NCBI RefSeq assembly: GCF_000293885.2
Contig: NZ_CP010945.1
Coordinates: 1,116,001 to 1,180,000, forward strand
DNA: 64,000 bases
Reading direction: 5' to 3'
From: Pseudomonas fluorescens NCIMB 11764
Lineage (GTDB): Bacteria > Pseudomonadota > Gammaproteobacteria > Pseudomonadales > Pseudomonadaceae
The translations under genes and the position numbers were made by a program. The notes under the pieces were generated by a model. The model made no database searches. It was not told the DNA's origin and saw only the letters and a list, made by a program, of their open reading frames with translations. Shown here piece after piece: positions 36,432-46,951 of this stretch. Every line of letters starts with the position of its first letter. The first letter of the stretch is position 1.

Positions 36432-37381
36432 TGTGCAGCCTCCAGCTTGGCCAGTACTTCATCACGCAGGTCCGGTGTCGCCATCGGGAAGCCCAGCTTG
36501 GCGCGAGCCAGCAGGTAGGCTTGCGCAACGGAACGCGCCAGGGTGCGCACACGCAGAATGTATTGCTGACGCGCAGTCACCGAGATCGCCCGGCGCGCAT
36601 CCAGCAGGTTGAAGGTGTGGGAGGCCTTCAACACCATTTCGTAGCTCGGCAACGGCAGCGGCTGGTCGAGTTCGATCAGGCGCTTGGCTTCGCTTTCGTA
36701 GAAGTCGAACAGTTCGAACAGCTTCTCGACGTTGGCGTGTTCGAAGTTGTAGGTCGATTGCTCCACTTCGTTCTGGTGGAACACGTCGCCGTAGGTCACC
36801 TTGCCGAACGGACCATCAGCCCAGACCAGGTCGTAGACCGAGTCCACGCCCTGCAGGTACATGGCCAGACGCTCGAGACCGTAGGTGATCTCGCCGGTTA
36901 CCGGGTAGCACTCGATGCCGCCCGCTTGCTGGAAGTAAGTGAACTGTGTCACTTCCATGCCGTTCAGCCAGACTTCCCAGCCCAGACCCCAGGCGCCGAG
37001 CGTCGGCGATTCCCAGTTGTCTTCGACGAAGCGAATGTCGTGGACCAGCGGGTCCAGGCCGACATGCTTGAGGGAGCCCAGGTACAGTTCCTGGAAGTTG
37101 TCCGGGTTCGGCTTCAGGACTACCTGGAACTGGTAGTAGTGCTGCAGGCGGTTCGGGTTTTCGCCGTAGCGGCCGTCAGTCGGGCGACGACTGGGCTGCA
37201 CATAAGCGGCGTTCCAGGTTTCCGGGCCGATGGCGCGCAGAAACGTGGCAGTGTGGAAAGTCCCGGCGCCTACTTCCATATCGTAGGGCTGAAGTACCAC
37301 GCAACCTTGCTCGGCCCAGTATTGCTGGAGGGCGAGGATCAAGTCTTGGAAGGTACGCACGGCTGGCGTAGGCTGGCTCAC
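36428..37381 (-). CDS. glyQ: Glycyl-tRNA synthetase alpha subunit
   Basis: A 317-residue catalytic alpha subunit, with [19 protein letters not shown] (residues about 83-101) as the class II active-site segment. The start is GTG at 37381 ([18 protein letters not shown]), the family start; the frame continues upstream to 37513 without support. It is first in the glyQ-glyS-gmhB-plsC leftward series and divergent from tag, with 81 bp between them. Confidence 0.97.
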   Translation of the reverse strand: MSQPTPAVRTFQDLILALQQYWAEQGCVVLQPYDMEVGAGTFHTATFLRAIGPETWNAAYVQPSRRPTDGRYGENPNRLQHYYQFQVVLKPNPDNFQELYLGSLKHVGLDPLVHDIRFVEDNWESPTLGAWGLGWEVWLNGMEVTQFTYFQQAGGIECYPVTGEITYGLERLAMYLQGVDSVYDLVWADGPFGKVTYGDVFHQNEVEQSTYNFEHANVEKLFELFDFYESEAKRLIELDQPLPLPSYEMVLKASHTFNLLDARRAISVTARQQYILRVRTLARSVAQAYLLARAKLGFPMATPDLRDEVLAKLEAAQ

Positions 37382-37462
37382 GAAATTCACCTGTTTCTTG
37401 GGCTGCGATTTAAAGAGCGGGAGTATACCCGATTCATTGCTGCGCACGCCCCCTGGAGCCTT

Positions 37463-38020
37463 ATGCCACGCTGCTTTTGGTGTTCCGAAGATCCGCTGTA
37501 CATGGCTTATCACGACCAGGAGTGGGGCACGCCGCTACGCGATGCGCAGGGATTGTTCGAGTTGCTTTTGCTCGAAGGGTTCCAGGCCGGCCTCTCCTGG
37601 ATCACCGTGTTGCGTAAACGTGAGCGATACCGCGAGGTGCTGTTCGGCTTTGACGTACAGCGCGTGGCGCAGATGAGCGACGCTGAAATCGATGAATTGA
37701 TGCTCGATCCCGGCATTATTCGCAATCGCCTCAAACTCAATGCGGCCAGGCGCAATGCCCAGGCCTGGCTGGCGCTGGAGGACCCGGTGGCGTTTCTCTG
37801 GTCCTTCGTGGGTGGCCAACCGGTGATCAATCATTTCAAGGATCGCACCGAAGTGCCGGCGGTCACGCCGGTCGCTGTGGAGATGAGCAAAGGCCTGAAA
37901 AAAGCCGGCTTTACCTTCGTCGGCCCGACCATTTGCTACGCGTTGATGCAGGCCTCGGGCATGGTCATGGACCACACCCGGGATTGCGATCGCTACGCGA
38001 CCTTGTCGATCGGCGGTTAG
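37463..38020 (+). CDS. tag: DNA-3-methyladenine glycosylase I
   Basis: A 185-residue Tag enzyme that removes 3-methyladenine from alkylated DNA. Zinc-binding residues include the Cys of CFWC near the N-terminus, the His of MAYHDQEWG and the C-terminal HTRDCDRY. The middle [16 protein letters not shown] is the helix-hairpin-helix-like DNA-binding part. The ATG at 37463 gives the family-length protein; the open frame extends far upstream antisense to glyQ and is a shadow there. Confidence 0.97.
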   Translation: MPRCFWCSEDPLYMAYHDQEWGTPLRDAQGLFELLLLEGFQAGLSWITVLRKRERYREVLFGFDVQRVAQMSDAEIDELMLDPGIIRNRLKLNAARRNAQAWLALEDPVAFLWSFVGGQPVINHFKDRTEVPAVTPVAVEMSKGLKKAGFTFVGPTICYALMQASGMVMDHTRDCDRYATLSIGG

Positions 38021-38060
38021 AATAGCCGCCTCGCGCACAGCACAAGATCAGGAGTGACCT

Positions 38061-38948
38061 GTGGATAAGTTGAAAGGCGCCTTGCTGGTAGGCGCTCTGC
38101 GGCTGTTTGCCTTGCTTCCTTGGCGAGCAGTGCAGGCAGTTGGCTCGGCCATCGGCTGGGTGATGTGGAAAACCCCTAACCGTTCCCGCGACGTGGTGCG
38201 GATCAATCTGGCCAAGTGCTTTCCCGAGATGGACCCTGCCGAGCGCGAGCGTCTGGTCGGTCAGAGCCTGAAAGACATCGGCAAGTCGCTGACCGAAAGT
38301 GCGTGCGCGTGGATCTGGCCGGCGCAGCGCTCCATTGACCTGGTGCGGGAAGTCGAAGGGCTCGACGTCTTGAAAGACGCCCTCGCCTCTGGCAAAGGTG
38401 TCGTGGGCATCACCAGCCACTTGGGCAACTGGGAAGTGTTGAACCACTTCTATTGCAGTCAGTGCAAACCGATCATTTTTTATCGTCCGCCGAAGTTGAA
38501 GGCGGTGGATGAATTGCTGCGCAAGCAGCGGGTGCAACTGGGTAACAAGGTTGCAGCTTCCACCAAGGAAGGCATTCTCAGTGTCATCAAGGAAGTGCGC
38601 AAAGGTGGTGCAGTGGGCATCCCCGCTGACCCTGAACCGTCCGAATCCGCCGGGATCTTCGTGCCGTTCTTCGCCACCCAGGCCCTGACCAGCAAGTTTG
38701 TACCGAACATGCTCGCTGGCGGCAAAGCCGTCGGCGTATTCCTGCACGCCCTGCGCCTGCCGGACGGCTCAGGCTACAAAGTGATCCTCGAAGCCGCGCC
38801 AGAGGCCATGTACAGCACTGATACCGAAACGTCCTGCGCGGCCATGAGCAAGGTGGTCGAACGCTACGTGCGGGCTTATCCGAGCCAGTACATGTGGAGC
38901 ATGAAACGCTTCAAGAAGCGTCCACCGGGTGAAGAACGCTGGTACTGA
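38061..38948 (+). CDS. lpxL: Lipid A biosynthesis acyltransferase (LpxL/HtrB family)
   Basis: A 295-residue inner-membrane acyltransferase adding a secondary acyl chain to lipid A. It has an N-terminal membrane helix and the catalytic H-x4-E box in TSHLGNWEVLNH (about 113-124); GIPADPEPSESAGIFVPFFA follows. P. aeruginosa PA0011, an HtrB homologue, occupies the same place as I recall. The start is GTG at 38061 with AGGAG 10 bases before it; this GTG lies within a perfect DnaA 9-mer (38060-38068). Chain length and position of transfer cannot be read from sequence. Confidence 0.92.
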   Translation: MDKLKGALLVGALRLFALLPWRAVQAVGSAIGWVMWKTPNRSRDVVRINLAKCFPEMDPAERERLVGQSLKDIGKSLTESACAWIWPAQRSIDLVREVEGLDVLKDALASGKGVVGITSHLGNWEVLNHFYCSQCKPIIFYRPPKLKAVDELLRKQRVQLGNKVAASTKEGILSVIKEVRKGGAVGIPADPEPSESAGIFVPFFATQALTSKFVPNMLAGGKAVGVFLHALRLPDGSGYKVILEAAPEAMYSTDTETSCAAMSKVVERYVRAYPSQYMWSMKRFKKRPPGEERWY

Positions 38949-38964
38949 GTGGATTGGCACGATC

Positions 38965-38996
38965 TGTGGATAACCTCGCAATCAGGGTTATCCACA
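38965..38996. promoter_or_regulatory. Inverted pair of perfect DnaA boxes
   Basis: TGTGGATAACC (38965-38975) and GGTTATCCACA (38986-38996) form an 11-bp perfect inverted repeat with a 10-base loop, 24 bp before the PilZ gene. It could bind DnaA, or fold as a hairpin at the end of lpxL mRNA; no T-run follows. Confidence 0.6.
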
Positions 38997-39020
38997 ACTG
39001 TTCAGAAAAGGGCGCAGAAG

Positions 39021-39260
39021 ATGTCCGAACACAGAAAATCATTTCGTATCAAAATCAGCCATGAAAGCTTTGGCGAATGCCTGGGCCAAACCCGCAACCT
39101 CTCGACCACGGGCGTCTACGTCAAGCATCCGGGTTTGTCTGCGTTGCCTAAAGGCGCCGTGGTGTATGGTCAGGTGCAGGATTTACCCACAGGGGCGCCG
39201 CGGGTGCGCATGGAAGTGGTGTTGGTGGACGCCGACGGTATTGGCCTGCGCTATCTCTAA
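39021..39260 (+). CDS. Small PilZ-domain protein
   Basis: A 79-residue single-domain PilZ protein. The c-di-GMP binding signature is present as RKSFR (about 5-9) and NLSTTGVYV (about 26-34, the D/N-x-S-x-x-G motif), followed by beta strands ending in DGIGLRYL. It probably acts as a c-di-GMP receptor in the cytoplasm; its partner is unknown. The ATG at 39021 follows AGAAG; the frame extends upstream to 38949 without support. It is convergent with the TPR gene, with no gap between their stops. Confidence 0.85.
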   Translation: MSEHRKSFRIKISHESFGECLGQTRNLSTTGVYVKHPGLSALPKGAVVYGQVQDLPTGAPRVRMEVVLVDADGIGLRYL

Positions 39261-39575
39261 TCAGGGCGCCTGACGCTCCAGCTTCTTCAGAAACACCGTC
39301 ATCTCCTTTTCCGCCTGCTTGTCGCCGTGAGCACGAGCAGCTTCCAGACCCTGCTCCCACGCCTGGCGTGCGGCCGGATATTCGGCCAACGCCAAATGCG
39401 CCTTGCCCAACAGTTTCCACGCCGCTGAATACTTCGGATCGAACTCGACGCAACGCTGAAAATGTTCGGCGGCCTTGGTGTTTTCCCCAAGATCCAGGTA
39501 GCCCTTGCCCAGGCCGAAGCGCAGCAATGAGTTATCCATACCCTTGGCGAGCATTTTTTCCAGGGATTCAATCAT
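39261..39575 (-). CDS. Small TPR protein
   Basis: A 104-residue protein (from the ATG at 39575) made almost wholly of about three tetratricopeptide repeats, for example LGENTKAAEHFQRCVEFDPK and YSAAWKLLGKAHLALAEYP. It is likely a protein-protein adaptor; no enzyme motif or export signal. A GTG three codons upstream is an alternative start. It lies between the PilZ gene and trkA, as in other Pseudomonas. Confidence 0.85.
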   Translation of the reverse strand: MIESLEKMLAKGMDNSLLRFGLGKGYLDLGENTKAAEHFQRCVEFDPKYSAAWKLLGKAHLALAEYPAARQAWEQGLEAARAHGDKQAEKEMTVFLKKLERQAP

Positions 39576-39621
39576 GGGGGACACCTTGGGTTATTGGGTG
39601 ACGTTCGAAACCACCTTCGGA

Positions 39622-40995
39622 TCAGAAGAAGCTAAGCCCCACATGGAACAACTTCTCCACATCGCGAATATGCTTCTTATCCACAAGGAACAGAATCACA
39701 TGGTCACCCGCCTCGATCACCGTGTCGTCGTGGGCAATGATCACTTCTTCATCGCGAATGATCGCGCCAATCGTCGTACCCGGCGGCAGTCCAATGTTTT
39801 CGATAGCCTTGCCAATCACCTTGCTCGATTTCGCATCGCCATGGGCGATCGCCTCGATGGCCTCCGCCGCGCCGCGACGCAACGAGTGCACGCTGACGAT
39901 ATCGCCACGCCGTACGTGAGCCAGCAAGGTGCCGATGGTCGCCAGTTGCGGGCTGATGGCGATGTCGATGTCGCCGCCCTGAATCAGATCGACGTAGGCC
40001 GGGTTGTTGATGATCGTCATCACCTTCTTCGCGCCCAGGCGCTTGGCCAGTAGCGACGACATGATGTTGGCTTCGTCGTCGTTGGTCAGGGCGAGGAAGA
40101 TGTCGGCGTCGGCGATGTTCTCCTCCATCAGCAAATCGCGGTCGGAGGCGCTGCCCTGCAGGACCACGGTGCTGTCGAGGGTGTCGGAGAGATGGCGGCA
40201 GCGGGCCGGGTTCATCTCGATGATCTTCACCTGATAACGGCTTTCGATGGCCTCGGCCAGACGCTCGCCGATCTGCCCGCCACCGGCGATGACGATGCGC
40301 TTGTAGCTTTCGTCGAGGCGGCGCATTTCGCTCATCACTGCGCGAATATTCGCCTTGGCGGCGATGAAAAAGACTTCGTCGTCGGCCTCGATCACCGTAT
40401 CGCCCTGGGGCAGTATCGGCCGGTCACGTCGGAAAATCGCCGCAACGCGGGTTTCGACGTTCGGCATGTGCTCGCGCAACTGACGCAGTTGCTGACCCAC
40501 CAGCGGTCCGCCGTAGTAAGCCTTCACTGCGACCAGCTGCGCTTTGCCTTCGGCGAAGTCGATCACTTGAAGCGCGCCCGGATGCTGGATCAGGCGCTTG
40601 ATGTAGTTGGTGACCACTTGTTCCGGGCTGATCAGCACATCCACCGGAATCGCTTCGTTATCGAACAGCTCGGAGCGCGTCAGGTACGCCGCTTCGCGGA
40701 CCCGGGCGATTTTCGTCGGGGTGTGGAACAGGGTATGGGCAACCTGACAGGCCACCATGTTGGTTTCGTCACTGTTGGTCACCGCGACCAGCATGTCGGC
40801 GTCGTCCGCGCCGGCCTGACGCAGCACCGTCGGTAGCGAGCCGCGGCCCTGCACGGTGCGGATGTCCAGCCGGTCGCCGAGATCGCGCAGGCGTTCGCCG
40901 TCGGTGTCGACCACGGTGATGTCGTTGGCCTCGCTGGCCAAGTGTTCCGCCAGCGAACCACCGACCTGCCCTGCTCCGAGGATGATGATTTTCAT
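39622..40995 (-). CDS. trkA: Trk potassium uptake regulatory subunit TrkA
   Basis: A 457-residue peripheral membrane protein with two RCK modules: the first Rossmann motif [13 protein letters not shown] begins at 7 and the second [13 protein letters not shown] near 239, each followed by a C-terminal ligand domain. NAD(H) binding gates the TrkH/TrkG potassium channel, which is not encoded here. It lies 23 bp after rsmB on the same strand. A perfect DnaA 9-mer is inside its 3' end (39677-39685). Confidence 0.97.
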   Translation of the reverse strand: MKIIILGAGQVGGSLAEHLASEANDITVVDTDGERLRDLGDRLDIRTVQGRGSLPTVLRQAGADDADMLVAVTNSDETNMVACQVAHTLFHTPTKIARVREAAYLTRSELFDNEAIPVDVLISPEQVVTNYIKRLIQHPGALQVIDFAEGKAQLVAVKAYYGGPLVGQQLRQLREHMPNVETRVAAIFRRDRPILPQGDTVIEADDEVFFIAAKANIRAVMSEMRRLDESYKRIVIAGGGQIGERLAEAIESRYQVKIIEMNPARCRHLSDTLDSTVVLQGSASDRDLLMEENIADADIFLALTNDDEANIMSSLLAKRLGAKKVMTIINNPAYVDLIQGGDIDIAISPQLATIGTLLAHVRRGDIVSVHSLRRGAAEAIEAIAHGDAKSSKVIGKAIENIGLPPGTTIGAIIRDEEVIIAHDDTVIEAGDHVILFLVDKKHIRDVEKLFHVGLSFF

Positions 40996-41018
40996 CCAGT
41001 CACTCCCTTAAAAACCGG

Positions 41019-42329
41019 TTAACCGCGCGCGGCGGCGATCTTGATCAGCTTGGCGTAGTAGAACCCGTCGTGGCCGCCTTCCTGGGCCAGCAACTGGCGA
41101 CCATGGGGCTGCTTGATCCCGGCCGTTGTGGCGAGGTCCAGCTCACGGGCGCCCGGCGTGCGGGCGAGGAAAGCTTCGATGACTTCGGTGTTCTCGGTCG
41201 GCAACGTGGAGCAGGTGGCGTAAAGCAGAATCCCGCCGACCTCCAGAGTTATCCACATGGCATCGAGCAATTCGCCTTGCAGCACCGCCAGCGCGGCGAT
41301 GTCATCCGGTTGGCGCGTCAGCTTGATGTCCGGGTGACGACGGATCACGCCGGTGGCCGAGCATGGCGCGTCAAGGAGGATGCGCTGGAAGGGTTTGCCG
41401 TCCCACCAGGTTGCGGTGTCGCGACCGTCGGCGGCGATCAGTTCGGCGCTCAGGCCCAGGCGTGCGAGGTTTTCCCGTACGCGCACCAGACGTTTGGCTT
41501 CCAGGTCTACGGCGACGACGCCGGCCAATGCAGGCTCGGCTTCAAGGATGTGGCACGTTTTGCCGCCCGGTGCGCAGCACGCGTCGAGCACCCGTTGCCC
41601 CGGCGCCAGGTCCAGCAGATCAGCGGCCAGTTGCGCCGCTTCGTCCTGCACGCTGATCCAGCCTTCAGCGAAGCCCGGCAGGCTGCGCACATCGGCAGCG
41701 GCGTCGAGAATGATGCCGTCCTGGCTGTAGACACATGGCGTGGCGGCGATGCCCGCTTCGGTCAGCAACTGCAAGTAGGCATCGCGAGTGTGATGGCGAC
41801 GGTTGACCCGCAGAATCATCGGCGGATGCGCGTTGTTCGCCGCGCAAATGGCTTCCCATTGCTCAGGCCAGAAGGCTTTCAGGGATTTTTGCAGCCAGCG
41901 CGGGTGCGCCGTGCGCACCACCGGGTCATGTTCCAGTTCGGCCAGCAGCGCTTCGCTTTCACGTTGGGCGCGGCGCAATACGGCGTTCAGCAATGCCTTG
42001 GCCCACGGTTTTTTCAGCTTATCGGCACAGCCGACGGTTTCGCCGATGGCGGCATGGGCCGGGACGCGGGTGTAAAGCAGTTGGTAGAGGCCGACGAGCA
42101 ACAGCGCCTCGACATCGGCGTCCGCAGCCTTGAAGGGTTTCTGCAGCAGCTTGGCCGCCAGCGCCGACAAACGTGGTTGCCAGCGTGCCGTGCCGAAGGC
42201 CAGGTCCTGGGTGAAGCCGCGATCACGGTCTTCAACCTTGTCCATTTGTGTCGGCAGCGAACTGTTAAGTGAGGCTTTTCCGTTAAGAACAGCAGCAAGT
42301 GCCTTGGCGGCAGCCAGACGTGGATTCAT
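41019..42329 (-). CDS. rsmB: 16S rRNA (cytosine967-C5) methyltransferase
   Basis: A 436-residue enzyme (Sun/Fmu). It has an N-terminal NusB-like RNA-binding domain (1 to about 140) and a C-terminal SAM domain with [15 protein letters not shown]; catalytic cysteines are in [16 protein letters not shown] and ATCST. It methylates C967 of 16S rRNA. It overlaps fmt by 4 bp (ATGA), so def-fmt-rsmB-trkA form one leftward series. Confidence 0.97.
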   Translation of the reverse strand: MNPRLAAAKALAAVLNGKASLNSSLPTQMDKVEDRDRGFTQDLAFGTARWQPRLSALAAKLLQKPFKAADADVEALLLVGLYQLLYTRVPAHAAIGETVGCADKLKKPWAKALLNAVLRRAQRESEALLAELEHDPVVRTAHPRWLQKSLKAFWPEQWEAICAANNAHPPMILRVNRRHHTRDAYLQLLTEAGIAATPCVYSQDGIILDAAADVRSLPGFAEGWISVQDEAAQLAADLLDLAPGQRVLDACCAPGGKTCHILEAEPALAGVVAVDLEAKRLVRVRENLARLGLSAELIAADGRDTATWWDGKPFQRILLDAPCSATGVIRRHPDIKLTRQPDDIAALAVLQGELLDAMWITLEVGGILLYATCSTLPTENTEVIEAFLARTPGARELDLATTAGIKQPHGRQLLAQEGGHDGFYYAKLIKIAAARG

Positions 42330-43285
42330 TGAGCGTCCGCCGTTTGACCGAGGACGGTGCCGACGGCAAATTTCTCACGACGGCTGTTGAACAAATCGCT
42401 GAAGTTCAGCGCCTTGCCGCCGGGCAATTGCAGGCGGGTCAGGCAAAGGGCCTGCGCACCGCACGCAACGATCAGACCGTCCTTGCTGGCGCTGAGGATT
42501 TCCCCTGGAGCGCCCTGCCCTTCAGCGAGATTCGCGGCCAGCACTTTCAGTGCTTCGCCGTTCAGTGTGCTGTGGGTGATCGGCCAGGGATTGAAGGCGC
42601 GAACCAGACGTTCGAGCTCAATGGCCGGCCGGTTCCAGTCAATGCGCGCTTCGTCCTTGTTCAATTTGTGAGCGTAAGTGGCGAGTGTGTCATCCTGCAC
42701 TTCGCCTTCCAGGGTGCCGGCAGCGAGGCCGGCGATGGCTTGTAATACTGCCGGTGGACCGATTTTCGCCAGACGGTCATGAAGGCTGCCGCCAGTGTCT
42801 TCAGCACTGATCGGCGTGGTGACTTTCAGCAGCATCGGCCCGGTGTCGAGGCCCAGTTCCATGCGCATCACGGTCACGCCGCTTTCGCTGTCGCCGGCTT
42901 CGACGGCACGTTGGATCGGCGCCGCCCCGCGCCAGCGTGGCAGCAATGATGCGTGGCTGTTGATACAACCCAGGCGCGGGATATCCAGCACCACTTGCGG
43001 CAGGATCAGGCCATAAGCGACCACCACCAGCAAATCCGGCTTCAGCGCGGCCAGCTCGGCCTGAGCGTCTTCGTTGCGCAGGGTCGGCGGTTGCAGCACC
43101 GGGATGTTGTTTTCCAGTGCCAACTGCTTGACCGGGCTTGGCATCAACTTTTGCCCGCGGCCCGCCGGACGGTCCGGTTGGGTGTAGACCGCGGCGATCT
43201 CATAAGGGCTGTCGAGCAGGGCCTTGAGGTGTTCGGCGGCGAATTCCGGGGTGCCGGCAAAGACGATGCGCAGTGGCTCAGTCAT
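42326..43285 (-). CDS. fmt: Methionyl-tRNA formyltransferase
   Basis: A 319-residue enzyme adding formyl to initiator Met-tRNA. The folate-binding and catalytic motif is [15 protein letters not shown] (about 108-122); the C-terminal OB-like domain binds tRNA. The start is ATG at 43285 ([16 protein letters not shown]); 13 extra upstream codons overlap the hairpin and are not expected. It is separated from def by a terminator-like hairpin. Confidence 0.97.
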   Translation of the reverse strand: MTEPLRIVFAGTPEFAAEHLKALLDSPYEIAAVYTQPDRPAGRGQKLMPSPVKQLALENNIPVLQPPTLRNEDAQAELAALKPDLLVVVAYGLILPQVVLDIPRLGCINSHASLLPRWRGAAPIQRAVEAGDSESGVTVMRMELGLDTGPMLLKVTTPISAEDTGGSLHDRLAKIGPPAVLQAIAGLAAGTLEGEVQDDTLATYAHKLNKDEARIDWNRPAIELERLVRAFNPWPITHSTLNGEALKVLAANLAEGQGAPGEILSASKDGLIVACGAQALCLTRLQLPGGKALNFSDLFNSRREKFAVGTVLGQTADAQ

Positions 43286-43300
43286 GGGAACAATCTCTGA

Positions 43301-43330
43301 AAAGAAAAAGGCTTGCCGCAGCAAGCCTTT
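43301..43330 (-). terminator. Terminator-like hairpin between def and fmt
   Basis: A 10-bp perfect stem (AAAGGCTTGC / GCAAGCCTTT) with a 4-base loop, followed on the minus strand by TTTTTCTTTT. It sits between two genes usually co-transcribed, so it may act as an attenuator or partial terminator reducing fmt relative to def. Confidence 0.65.
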
Positions 43331-43342
43331 GAAAGGAGGGCA

Positions 43343-43849
43343 TCAAGCGTTCTGGCGATGGAGCTTTTCCAGTTTCTTCTTGATTCGGTCGCGTTTGAGG
43401 TTCGACAGGTAGTCGACGAACAATTTGCCGTTGAGGTGGTCGCATTCGTGCTGGATGCACACGGCGAGCAGGCCTTCGGCGATCAGTTCGTAAGGCTGGC
43501 CGTCGCGGTCCAGGGCCTTGACCTTGACCTTCTGCGGGCGATCGACGTTTTCGTAGAAGCCCGGCACCGAGAGGCAGCCTTCCTGGTATTGCTCCATCTC
43601 GTCGGTCAGGGACTCGAACTCGGGGTTGATGAACACCCGCGGTTCGCTGCGGTCTTCGGAGAGGTCCATCACGACGATACGTTTGTGCACGTTGACCTGG
43701 GTTGCGGCGAGGCCGATGCCTGGCGCTTCATACATTGTTTCAAACATATCATCGACCAACTGGCGCACTTCGTCGTCCACTACGGCCACAGGTTTGGCGA
43801 TAGTGCGCAGACGCGAGTCGGGAAATTCGAGGATGTCTAAAATGGCCAT
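43343..43849 (-). CDS. def: Peptide deformylase
   Basis: A 168-residue metal-dependent deformylase that removes formyl from new proteins. All three motifs are present: [16 protein letters not shown] and HECDH (metal ligands Cys, His, His). The start [16 protein letters not shown] at 43849 is the family start; the open frame runs further upstream without support. It is divergent from the LysM gene, with 171 bp between them. Confidence 0.98.
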   Translation of the reverse strand: MAILDILEFPDSRLRTIAKPVAVVDDEVRQLVDDMFETMYEAPGIGLAATQVNVHKRIVVMDLSEDRSEPRVFINPEFESLTDEMEQYQEGCLSVPGFYENVDRPQKVKVKALDRDGQPYELIAEGLLAVCIQHECDHLNGKLFVDYLSNLKRDRIKKKLEKLHRQNA

Positions 43850-44020
43850 AAGCTTGATTGCTGCACGTCTGAGGTAAAGTCGGGTCGATGGCCTGGCAGG
43901 TCCGGAGATGCAGGCTACCGTTGTGAAGCGTAGCTCCTTTTTCTTTTTGGCAAGAATCCGGAGCGAGCCACGAGGGCTCTGGCGTTTCACGCGAACGCAC
44001 ATAATAAAGGGATTCACCGC

Positions 44021-45046
44021 ATGAGGAAATCACTACTCGCCTTGCTCCTTCTGGCCTCGGCCGGTTTGGCGCACGGGCAAGTGCAACTCAGGGAAGGTTT
44101 TCCACAGCAATACACCGTTGTCACGGGTGACACACTTTGGGACATCTCCGGAAAATACCTCCGTGAGCCGTGGAAATGGCCTGAGCTCTGGCAGGCCAAT
44201 CCGCAGATCCAGAACCCCAATCTCATCTACCCCGGCGATGTACTGTCGCTGGTCTACGTCAATGGCCAGCCGCGTCTGACGCTCAATCGCGGGGAATCCA
44301 GGGGCACTATCAAGCTCTCTCCACGGGTGCGCAGCTCGCCGGTGGCGGATGCCATCCCGAGTATTCCGCTGCAAGCCATCAACAGCTTCCTGCTGAGTAA
44401 CCGCATCGTCGACAAGGTGGAGGATTTCGACAAGGCGCCTTATATCGTCGCGGGCGATGCCGAACGGGTGCTCAGCGGTACCGGTGACCGGATCTTCGCC
44501 CGTGGCCAGTTCGACCCGAGCCAGCCGGTTTACGGCATCTTCCGCCAGGGCAAGGTCTACACCGACCCCGACAGTAAAGAGTTCCTGGGGATCAACGCGG
44601 ACGACATCGGGGGCGGCGAAATCGTGGCCACTGAGGGCGATGTCGCTACCCTCGCCCTGCAGCGCACGACTCAGGAAGTACGTCTTGGCGACCGTTTGTT
44701 CAGCACTGAAGAACGATCCATCAACTCGACCTTCATGCCCAGCGCGCCAACAACCGACATAAACGGGCTGATCATCGACGTGCCGCGCGGGGTTACTCAG
44801 ATTGGCGCGATGGATGTTGTCACGCTGAACAAGGGGCAGCGTGATGGCCTGGCCGAAGGCAACGTGCTGGTGGTGATGAAAACCGGCGAAACCGTGCGTG
44901 ACCGGATCACCGGCCAGCCGCTGAAGATTCCTGATGAACGCGCCGGTTTGCTGATGGTTTTCCGTACCTACGACAAGCTCAGCTACGGGCTGGTGCTCAA
45001 CGCATCGCGCTCGTTGGCGGTGATGGACAAAGTGCGAAATCCGTAA
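44021..45046 (+). CDS. tsaP: Exported LysM-domain protein, TsaP-like
   Basis: A 341-residue protein with a signal peptide (about 1-19, [18 protein letters not shown]) and a LysM domain (about 30-80, [17 protein letters not shown]), then a beta-rich C-terminal half. The P. aeruginosa gene at the same place (PA0020) encodes TsaP, which binds peptidoglycan and anchors the type IV pilus secretin PilQ; orthology is inferred from position and domain layout. No other pilus gene is nearby. It is followed by a perfect DnaA 9-mer (45073-45081) and dprA. Confidence 0.85.
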   Translation: MRKSLLALLLLASAGLAHGQVQLREGFPQQYTVVTGDTLWDISGKYLREPWKWPELWQANPQIQNPNLIYPGDVLSLVYVNGQPRLTLNRGESRGTIKLSPRVRSSPVADAIPSIPLQAINSFLLSNRIVDKVEDFDKAPYIVAGDAERVLSGTGDRIFARGQFDPSQPVYGIFRQGKVYTDPDSKEFLGINADDIGGGEIVATEGDVATLALQRTTQEVRLGDRLFSTEERSINSTFMPSAPTTDINGLIIDVPRGVTQIGAMDVVTLNKGQRDGLAEGNVLVVMKTGETVRDRITGQPLKIPDERAGLLMVFRTYDKLSYGLVLNASRSLAVMDKVRNP

Positions 45047-45126
45047 GCAGGCTCCACAAGTTACCAACAGAGTTATCCACAGCTTATTCCCGTTTGAACG
45101 GGGCTCATAACGATCAAGGATGATCC

Positions 45127-46227
45127 ATGTCGCTGTCTGCTTTAACACCGGTTTCGCCTGCGGAACTGGAAGCTCGTTTACGCCTGCATCGTTTGCCGGA
45201 ACTCGGCCCTGCGCGTTTCAAGAAATTGCTTGAAGCCTTTGGCTCGGCGTCCAAAGCCATCAGCGCGCCGGCCAGTGCCTGGCGTGCATTGGGTTTGCCG
45301 TTTGCGTGTTCAGAGGCCAGGCGCTCGAGCGAAATTCGCGATGGCGCAAGCCACGCATTGGCCTGGCTAGAGCGTCCGGGCCAGCATTTACTGATGTGGG
45401 ACCAGCCTGACTACCCGGCATTGCTGGCGGAAATCAGCGACGCACCGCCGCTGTTATTCGTGGCGGGCGATCCGGGGATTCTGGAAAAGCCACAACTGGC
45501 GATGGTCGGCAGTCGTCGCGCCTCGCGACCGGGCATGGACACCGCTGCGGCGTTTTCCCGGAGTCTGGCCAGCGCCGGTTTTGTCATCACCAGCGGTCTG
45601 GCGCTGGGCATCGATGCCGCCGCGCACCAGGCCGCTCTGGACGTGGGCGGGCGAACGGTCGGTGTACTTGGCACGGGACTTGAAAAGTTTTATCCACAGC
45701 GCAATCGGAGACTGGCGGACGCCATGATTGCGTCGGGCAGTGCGGTGCTTTCCGAGTTCCCGCTGGACGCAGGGCCCACCGCCAGCAACTTTCCCCGGCG
45801 CAACCGGATCATCAGCGGTTTGTCCCTCGGCGTGCTGGTGGTGGAGGCCAGTGTCGCCAGTGGTTCATTGATCACCGCGCGGCTGGCGGCGGAGCAAGGT
45901 CGTGAGGTGTATGCCATTCCGGGGTCGATTCACCATCCCGGTGCCCGTGGCTGTCATCAGCTGATCCGTGACGGTGCGGTATTGGTGGAAACCATCGAGC
46001 ATATCCTCGAAGGCTTGCGCGGCTGGCAACAGTTGCCGTTGTCCACCGAGACGCCATCGGTGACTCATCCACTGCTGATGCTGTTGCATGCGGCGCCGCA
46101 GACCAGTGAAGCGTTGGCAGACAGCAGCGGCTGGACCCTGCCCAAAGTGCTGGCGGCGTTGACGGAGCTGGAAATGGACGGCCGGGCAGTCTGCGAAAGC
46201 GGACGCTGGTTTGCGCGGGTGAGCTAG
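45127..46227 (+). CDS. dprA: DNA-processing protein DprA
   Basis: A 366-residue DprA/Smf protein that loads RecA onto incoming single-stranded DNA in natural transformation. It has an N-terminal helix-hairpin-helix region (about 15-60), a Rossmann-like core with MVGSRRASRPG and the conserved GLALGIDAAAHQAAL, and a C-terminal winged helix (about 300-366). Present in most bacteria, it does not by itself show competence. It lies 80 bp after tsaP and 54 bp before tsaC. Confidence 0.96.
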   Translation: MSLSALTPVSPAELEARLRLHRLPELGPARFKKLLEAFGSASKAISAPASAWRALGLPFACSEARRSSEIRDGASHALAWLERPGQHLLMWDQPDYPALLAEISDAPPLLFVAGDPGILEKPQLAMVGSRRASRPGMDTAAAFSRSLASAGFVITSGLALGIDAAAHQAALDVGGRTVGVLGTGLEKFYPQRNRRLADAMIASGSAVLSEFPLDAGPTASNFPRRNRIISGLSLGVLVVEASVASGSLITARLAAEQGREVYAIPGSIHHPGARGCHQLIRDGAVLVETIEHILEGLRGWQQLPLSTETPSVTHPLLMLLHAAPQTSEALADSSGWTLPKVLAALTELEMDGRAVCESGRWFARVS

Positions 46228-46281
46228 GTTTTACAAGGAAGATCGGTAAACTGCGCAGAGCCTTATTCCGGAGAGTTTTTC

Positions 46282-46839
46282 ATGGTCAATAGTTGGCGTG
46301 TGCAACAAGCAGCGCAAGCCATTCGCGCAGGGGCGGTGATTGCCTATCCAACCGAGGCGGTCTGGGGCCTGGGTTGCGACCCGTGGGACGAAGAAGCGGT
46401 AGAGCGTCTGCTGATGCTCAAGGGCCGGTCGGTGGAGAAGGGCCTGATTCTGGTCGCCGACAACATTCGCCAGTTCGATTTTCTCTTCGAGGACTTCCCT
46501 GAGCTGTGGATGGATCGTATGGCCAGCACCTGGCCCGGGCCGAATACCTGGTTGGTGCCGCATCAGAATATGCTGCCGCAGTGGATTACGGGTGTGCACG
46601 AGACGGTGGCGTTGCGGGTCAGCGATCATCCGTTGGTGCGGGATTTGTGCGCGGTGGTCGGGCCACTGGTTTCGACATCCGCTAACCCTCAAGGACGGCC
46701 AGCGGCGCGGACGCGGCTTCGCGTGGAGCAGTATTTCCGGGGGCAGATTGATTTCATCCTCGGTGGCAACCTCGGTGGGCGCAAGAATCCGAGCGTGATT
46801 CGCGACCTGGCGACCGGTAACGTCATCCGCCCGGATTGA
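46282..46839 (+). CDS. tsaC: Threonylcarbamoyl-AMP synthase
   Basis: A 185-residue YrdC/RimN-type enzyme making threonylcarbamoyl-AMP for the t6A37 tRNA modification. It has the YrdC fold with [14 protein letters not shown] near residues 19-32, the KGR-S motif and STSANPQG. It lacks the extra C-terminal Sua5 domain, as usual for TsaC. It follows dprA on the same strand. Confidence 0.97.
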   Translation: MVNSWRVQQAAQAIRAGAVIAYPTEAVWGLGCDPWDEEAVERLLMLKGRSVEKGLILVADNIRQFDFLFEDFPELWMDRMASTWPGPNTWLVPHQNMLPQWITGVHETVALRVSDHPLVRDLCAVVGPLVSTSANPQGRPAARTRLRVEQYFRGQIDFILGGNLGGRKNPSVIRDLATGNVIRPD

Positions 46840-46856
46840 GACCGAGTCATCGTTCA

Positions 46857-46945
46857 TCGCTGGCAAGCCAGCTCCCACAGGATTCCGGTTGTTCACATGA
46901 CTTGTGTACGACGCTGTACCTGTGGAAGAGGGCTTGCCCGAGAAG
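46857..46945. repeat. REP pair (diverged)
   Basis: Two inverted, diverged REP units (GGCAAGCCAGCTCCCACAGG ... CTGTGGAAGAGGGCTTGCCC) between the convergent genes tsaC and qor. This is a typical extragenic palindromic repeat of fluorescent Pseudomonas. Confidence 0.75.
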
Positions 46946-46951
46946 GCGTCC

